This document shows positions 59,962 through 64,000 of a DNA stretch of 64,000 nucleotides, piece by piece; position 1 is the stretch's first letter, and every line of letters begins with the position of its first letter. The stretch is from Clostridiales bacterium CHKCI001. Lineage in GTDB: Bacteria; Bacillota; Clostridia; Lachnospirales; Lachnospiraceae. Under the pieces are notes generated by a model. The model made no database searches. It had not been told where the DNA came from and saw only the letters and a program-made list of their open reading frames with translations. The stretch covers positions 248,001 to 312,000 of the forward strand of contig FCNS01000037.1 in the NCBI GenBank assembly GCA_900045905.1, given 5' to 3'. Made by a program: the position numbers and the translations under genes.

Positions 59962-61359
59962 TTATACATGTGGAATATTTGTATGATTTGAGATTTCTCC
60001 ACAAATGGTACAAAGATCTGAAACGTTCAAATCATGTAACTTTTTATGCCCTGTAATTCGTGCAAATGTTTTTAACTCCTCTAGTGATACATTTAGGAAA
60101 TTTGCAACTCGCTGTACTGCAGCATCTTGGGAAAAACGTTTTCTAAGCTCTGGGTCTTGCGTAGCAACTCCAACAGGACATTTTCCAGTTCCACAAATTC
60201 GATACTGCTGACAGGCAGCTGCAATCAAACCTGCGGAGGCAATTGCAATTGCGTCGGCTCCCATTGCAATTGCCTTTGCAAAATCAGAAGATACTCGAAG
60301 TCCTCCTGTAATAACAAGCTGAATATGTTTTGCAGTTTCTCCTGCTTCATCCAAATACTTTCTAGCACGATATAATGCAAATATCGTTGGCACGCTAGTT
60401 GCATCTCGAACTAATTTCGGACTTGCTCCTGTTGCTCCTCCTCTTCCGTCAATTGTAATAAAGTCAGGCTGAGCGAAAACACAGTATTCCAGATCTTTTT
60501 CAATTCTTCCAGCTGCAATTTTAATTCCAATTGGGCGTCCATCGGATGCAAACCGCAGCATATCAACTAATTCTTTCAGGTCTTCTTTTGAATTAACATC
60601 TGAAAATTTAGAAGGACTAATTACATCTTTTCCCAATGGCTTATTTCTTATCTTCGCAATTTCTGGTGTTACTTTATCTCCTGGAAGATGTCCTCCCATA
60701 CCAGGTTTTGTACCTTGTCCAATTTTAATCTCAATCGCATCTGCATTACAAAGATTTTCTGGTGTCACACTATAGCGATTCGGAACATACTCAAAAATAT
60801 AACGATCAGCTGCTGCCATCTCTTCTGGAAGAATTCCTCCTTCTCCACTGCACATTGCAGAACCTGCCATTGCTGTTCCTCTAGCCAGTGCAACCTTTGT
60901 TTCTTTTGATAATGCACCAAATGACATATGGGATATGTAAACTGGATTTTTCAATACCATTGGACGCTTTGCATTTGTCCCTATAATTGTGGTTGTATCT
61001 ATTTCCTCATGTTCATCCAATGGCAGCGGATTTAACTGAGCGCCTAAAATCAAAATATCATCCCAGTTCGGCATTGGCATCTGTGTTCCCATTGCTTCAA
61101 TAATTGACTTTCCAGTCATTGCCATTTGATGGATTTCCTTCATATAACGGCATTTTTCATCCACTCTCGCATACGTTGCATCACAACTGAGTGGATTTTT
61201 TTCTTCGTTTACTTCCACTACTGTGGCTGTGCTTTTTTCTAATTTTTGAAATACACGAACTGGCTGTCCACAGACTGGACATTTCTCCAAGTTACTTATG
61301 GCACCTGATGCTTCTTCATCGTGAATATAGCCACACACACTACACTTATATTTTGCCAT
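59962..61359 (-). CDS. Rubredoxin-domain fused GltB-like FMN protein (glutamate synthase alpha-subunit family)
   Basis: 465 residues. Residues 1-36 form a rubredoxin-like metal site (CSVCGYIHDE...CPVCGQP). The rest is the FMN-binding synthase barrel of archaeal-type glutamate synthases: YISHMSFGALS, GEGGILPEE, KIGQGTKPGMGGHLPG, TIDGRGGATGASP, then the iron-sulfur cluster motif CGTGKCPVGVATQ. The glutaminase domain of bacterial GltB is missing. It may make glutamate using separate electron-carrier and glutaminase partners, or be a related FMN oxidoreductase. No gltD is in the window. Confidence 0.88.
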   Translation of the reverse strand: MAKYKCSVCGYIHDEEASGAISNLEKCPVCGQPVRVFQKLEKSTATVVEVNEEKNPLSCDATYARVDEKCRYMKEIHQMAMTGKSIIEAMGTQMPMPNWDDILILGAQLNPLPLDEHEEIDTTTIIGTNAKRPMVLKNPVYISHMSFGALSKETKVALARGTAMAGSAMCSGEGGILPEEMAAADRYIFEYVPNRYSVTPENLCNADAIEIKIGQGTKPGMGGHLPGDKVTPEIAKIRNKPLGKDVISPSKFSDVNSKEDLKELVDMLRFASDGRPIGIKIAAGRIEKDLEYCVFAQPDFITIDGRGGATGASPKLVRDATSVPTIFALYRARKYLDEAGETAKHIQLVITGGLRVSSDFAKAIAMGADAIAIASAGLIAAACQQYRICGTGKCPVGVATQDPELRKRFSQDAAVQRVANFLNVSLEELKTFARITGHKKLHDLNVSDLCTICGEISNHTNIPHV

Positions 61360-61386
61360 ACCCGTTTTCCTCCTTTGATTGTAAAT

Positions 61387-62172
61387 TTATTTCTTTGATG
61401 AATCACAGGTTTCTAATACTGCTTGGTAAGGCATATTTCCTCCAAAAAGATCTAATGCACTTCCAATTGTTACATCCAAATGATTGTTCCCAAGCATGCG
61501 TAATGCTTCCAGATCTTCAAAACTTCCTACCCCTCCAGCATAAGTAATCGGGATTTTCCCCCAACTGCCAAGCATTTGTACAAGAGGTTTCTCAATACCA
61601 TTTGCTTTTCCCTCTACATCTACTGCATGAATTAAAAATTCACTGCAATAGTTGGATAATTGTTCCAATAGTTCTAATGTTATTCTCTCATTTGTAAACT
61701 TTTGCCACCGATCAGTAACGATATAATAATCTCCTTCTTTTTTACGACAGCTTAAATCTAATACCAGTCTCTCTTTTCCTGTCACCTGATAAATTTTATT
61801 CAAATTTTCATAGTTTACAACACCGTTTTTAAATACAAAGGAAGTAACAATTACATGAGAGGCTCCATGCTTCAAATAGAACTCTGCATTTTGATCCGTA
61901 ATTCCACCACCAATCTGAAATCCTCCTGGATAAGCATTTAAAGCTAATAAAGCCTGCCCTTTTGTCGCTTCATAATATTCTGAATTTACAGCATTCAATA
62001 AAATAATATGACCGCCCTTTAGTCCATCTTTTTTATAAAAATTTGCATAATAAGTCCCATCTTGGTCTGCTACAAAATTTTCTTTCGCCTTATTTCCAAC
62101 ATCTGAAAGACTTCCTCCTATAATCTGTTTTATCTTTCCATTGTGAATATCAATACATGGACGAAATTTCAT
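61387..62172 (-). CDS. hisA: HisA of the eukaryotic (HIS6-like) type
   Basis: 261-residue phosphoribosyl-formimino-AICAR-phosphate isomerase, histidine step 4. MKFRPCIDIHNGKIKQIIGG and GFQIGGGITDQNA with the second Asp in DVEGKANGIE and YAGGV match the fungal/plant HIS6 branch rather than typical bacterial HisA (which starts IPAIDL). It is a lone gene, not in a his operon: the next upstream gene is Nudix and the next downstream is the GltB-like gene. Confidence 0.87.
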   Translation of the reverse strand: MKFRPCIDIHNGKIKQIIGGSLSDVGNKAKENFVADQDGTYYANFYKKDGLKGGHIILLNAVNSEYYEATKGQALLALNAYPGGFQIGGGITDQNAEFYLKHGASHVIVTSFVFKNGVVNYENLNKIYQVTGKERLVLDLSCRKKEGDYYIVTDRWQKFTNERITLELLEQLSNYCSEFLIHAVDVEGKANGIEKPLVQMLGSWGKIPITYAGGVGSFEDLEALRMLGNNHLDVTIGSALDLFGGNMPYQAVLETCDSSKK

Positions 62173-62232
62173 TATTCATTCTGCAAAGTAACCCTTTGCA
62201 TTCTCCTTTCCATTTTATTCTCTGTAAAACAC

Positions 62233-62268
62233 AAAAAGATTCTTTCATAAGAGAGAAAGAATCTTTTT
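62233..62268. terminator. Bidirectional terminator between Nudix and hisA
   Basis: AAAAAGATTCTTTC (62233-62246) pairs perfectly with GAAAGAATCTTTTT (62255-62268), an 8-nt loop. Confidence 0.92.
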
Positions 62269-62307
62269 CGTTGCAAGTGGATTTTCCCGTTGTCTTGATT
62301 TTGACAA

Positions 62308-62760
62308 CTAAAAATATTTCTTCGTTCCCCATAGATTTGCTTGCTTCAAATCCAAATACTCACTATATGCTTTTTCCAGTATCTGTTTTTCGTTAGAGAA
62401 CTTCAGCAGATGGTATGCCTCATGGAATTTGTAGTAACCAGAATCTACAAAGAATTCCTCTCTCTGAGGTTTGCTTGCATAACTGTCTGACATCATAAGG
62501 TACCAATGTACCTCTTTATCTACAACATCCTGTGGAATATGAAACGTATATTGGCTTTTTCCAACATACTTAATAATAGAAGCATGAACTCCTGTTTCTT
62601 CATATACTTCCCGTAATGCAGTCTGCCTGTATTCTTCTCCAGGCTCCACTGTTCCCTTCGGCAATACCCAGCCTTCATATTTATTTCTGTAATTTTTATA
62701 CAAGACCAAAATCTTACCGCGAAATATTACCACACCACCGCAGCTCGTTGCCTCGATCAT
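62308..62760 (-). CDS. Nudix hydrolase (diadenosine-polyphosphate-type)
   Basis: 150 residues, Nudix box GTVEPGEEYRQTALREVYEE followed by TG, near residue 35. The N-terminal SCGGVVIFRGKILVLYKN and WVLPKG are typical of Ap4A/NDP-X hydrolases. The C-terminus has a helical extension. A stand-alone gene; AGGAGGG precedes the ATG region (62760). Substrate not predictable. Confidence 0.9.
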   Translation of the reverse strand: MIEATSCGGVVIFRGKILVLYKNYRNKYEGWVLPKGTVEPGEEYRQTALREVYEETGVHASIIKYVGKSQYTFHIPQDVVDKEVHWYLMMSDSYASKPQREEFFVDSGYYKFHEAYHLLKFSNEKQILEKAYSEYLDLKQANLWGTKKYF

Positions 62761-62884
62761 TGCAAACCCTCCTGTCTTGGTGTGTTATTAACCTGCTAAT
62801 AGTATACCTCTTTTACAGGAGTGTTGCAACAAAATATTTTTTCTATTTTAATGTTTTTGTGCGAAATGCTAAGTTTTTAATTGT

Positions 62885-64000
62885 TTATTCTACTGGATGT
62901 GTACTAAAATAATAGTCATAAATCTGACCCATAATTGGAGCTGCAACATCACCGCCAGAACCACCGCCTTCTAGAATGATCGTAATCGCAATTTGCGGAT
63001 CTTCCACTGGTGCAAACCCAGTAAACCAAGCATGCATTTTTCCTTCTGTACCATACTGTGCAGATCCTGTCTTTCCAGCTACTTGCGCATATTTACTCCC
63101 TGCACGATAGCCGCTTCCTTCTGTTACAACAGCAGTCATAAAGTCCACAATTTTTTCTCGTTCCTCTTCACTAATCAATGGGTCACTTTCTTTTATAGTG
63201 GCTTCCTTTACTACTGTACCATCTTCTGTTACAACTTTTTTCACAAGATATGGAGATACCATCTTCCCATCATTTGCAATTGCAGAGGTAATCATTGCCA
63301 TATGAAGTGGGGATACCATTGTTTTTCCCTGACCAATGGATGTTTGTATAATATCCCAATCGGATGACTCATCTGAAAATATAAGAGAACTTGTCTTATG
63401 TGCAATTTCTGTATCGAGCTGTCGATTAAATCCAAATGCTTCACATAGTTCTGTAAAATTGGAGCGATTTAAGCTCAAGCCCATTGTAGCAAACGCTCCA
63501 TTACAAGAAAGCGATAACGCGGTACGTGGATTCACCGTTCCATGCGCATGTCCTTCGTGACAATTCATAACTAAATCATTATAGTAAAACGTTCCATTAC
63601 AAGTATAAGAAAAGTTTTGCCATGTATCTGGATTTTCGCGAAGATATTCAATATCTGTAAGTATCTTAAATGTAGAGCCTGGAGGATAATGTCCCTGTGT
63701 TGCACGATTCATCAAGTTTGCACTTGTATTTTCTTTTGATGTAAGAGATTCCCAAGCAGCGTCCAAAGCTTCTGGATTTGGATCAAAGTCTGGTTTGGAT
63801 ACCATTGCAAGCACTTCACCTGTTTTCGGATTCATTGCAACAACTGCCCCGATATGATCTCCAAGTGCATTATAACAAAATTGCTGTAATCCAACATCTA
63901 ACGTTGTAACAACATTATTTCCCTTAACTTTTTTTCCAGTAATATCATTTACAATCTGTTCCCATATTCCAACATCTACTTTTGTAAGTAATGAATTTTC
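62885..64000 (-). CDS. Class B penicillin-binding protein (transpeptidase), N-terminus outside window
   Basis: At least 371 residues; the frame stays open to base 64000. The transpeptidase active site is complete: STFK (GHYPPGSTFKI), SCN (SLSCNGAFATMG) and KTG (AGKTGSAQYGTEG). Upstream, TTLDVGLQQFCYNALGDHIGAVVAMNPKTGEVLAM is the usual entry of PbpA/FtsI-like enzymes. It cross-links peptidoglycan outside the membrane. The short, C-terminally truncated form without PASTA domains fits the PbpA/SpoVD-less group. Confidence 0.93.
   Translation of the reverse strand, partial: ENSLLTKVDVGIWEQIVNDITGKKVKGNNVVTTLDVGLQQFCYNALGDHIGAVVAMNPKTGEVLAMVSKPDFDPNPEALDAAWESLTSKENTSANLMNRATQGHYPPGSTFKILTDIEYLRENPDTWQNFSYTCNGTFYYNDLVMNCHEGHAHGTVNPRTALSLSCNGAFATMGLSLNRSNFTELCEAFGFNRQLDTEIAHKTSSLIFSDESSDWDIIQTSIGQGKTMVSPLHMAMITSAIANDGKMVSPYLVKKVVTEDGTVVKEATIKESDPLISEEEREKIVDFMTAVVTEGSGYRAGSKYAQVAGKTGSAQYGTEGKMHAWFTGFAPVEDPQIAITIILEGGGSGGDVAAPIMGQIYDYYFSTHPVE

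Overview
The window is AT-rich low-GC Gram-positive DNA. Its gene set (TetM-like GTPase fused to a NYN nuclease, rubredoxin-GltB fusion, LarC, the Nudix/YbaK pair, TTGACA-N17-TATAAT promoters, AGGAGG ribosome sites) suggests a gut Clostridia species, most likely Lachnospiraceae. The species assignment is inference; no database was searched.

Left host segment (1-22970). Reading on the minus strand are ftsH (open at the left edge, under a CIRCE/HrcA site), a patatin-like lipase, an AI-2E-family permease, a PHP phosphoesterase, a TetM-like GTPase-NYN fusion, an SseB-like protein, a MarR regulator with a two-subunit ABC exporter, argS, pnp, rpsO, a YbaK-type deacylase and a Nudix hydrolase. On the plus strand are larC, a decayed Uma2 gene, tRNA-Leu(CAA), cysK and maf.

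Prophage (about 22968-57617, about 34.6 kb). An HK97-type siphophage with a large serine integrase sits inside maf. The left phage end carries its own maf 3' end, so the Maf reading frame stays open in the lysogen; the displaced host 3' end lies beyond the right end. From right to left the phage holds the integrase, a lipoprotein, regulators around divergent promoters, early genes, a replication initiator with candidate origin iterons, terminase, portal, protease, capsid, head-tail connectors, tail tube, tail chaperone frameshift, tape measure, Dit, tail/receptor proteins, a complete diversity-generating retroelement (target gene, avd, template repeat, reverse transcriptase), XhlA, holin and amidase. 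Two related membrane coiled-coil proteins, one near each end of the late module, have their own promoters and look like lysogenic-conversion genes.

Main unusual points: (1) maf repair by a phage-borne tail, with the attP arm translated inside Maf; (2) a DGR in which all 15 TR/VR differences are at template adenines; (3) major capsid and major tail genes share the same 3' signal and a homologous -1 frame extension of about 25 residues made of xAx(V/L)G pentads; (4) palindromic iterons inside the replication initiator gene.

Right host segment (57618-64000): the orphan maf 3' end, a DUF4091 protein, a rubredoxin-GltB-like FMN protein, a eukaryotic-type HisA, a second Nudix hydrolase and a class B penicillin-binding protein open at the right edge.
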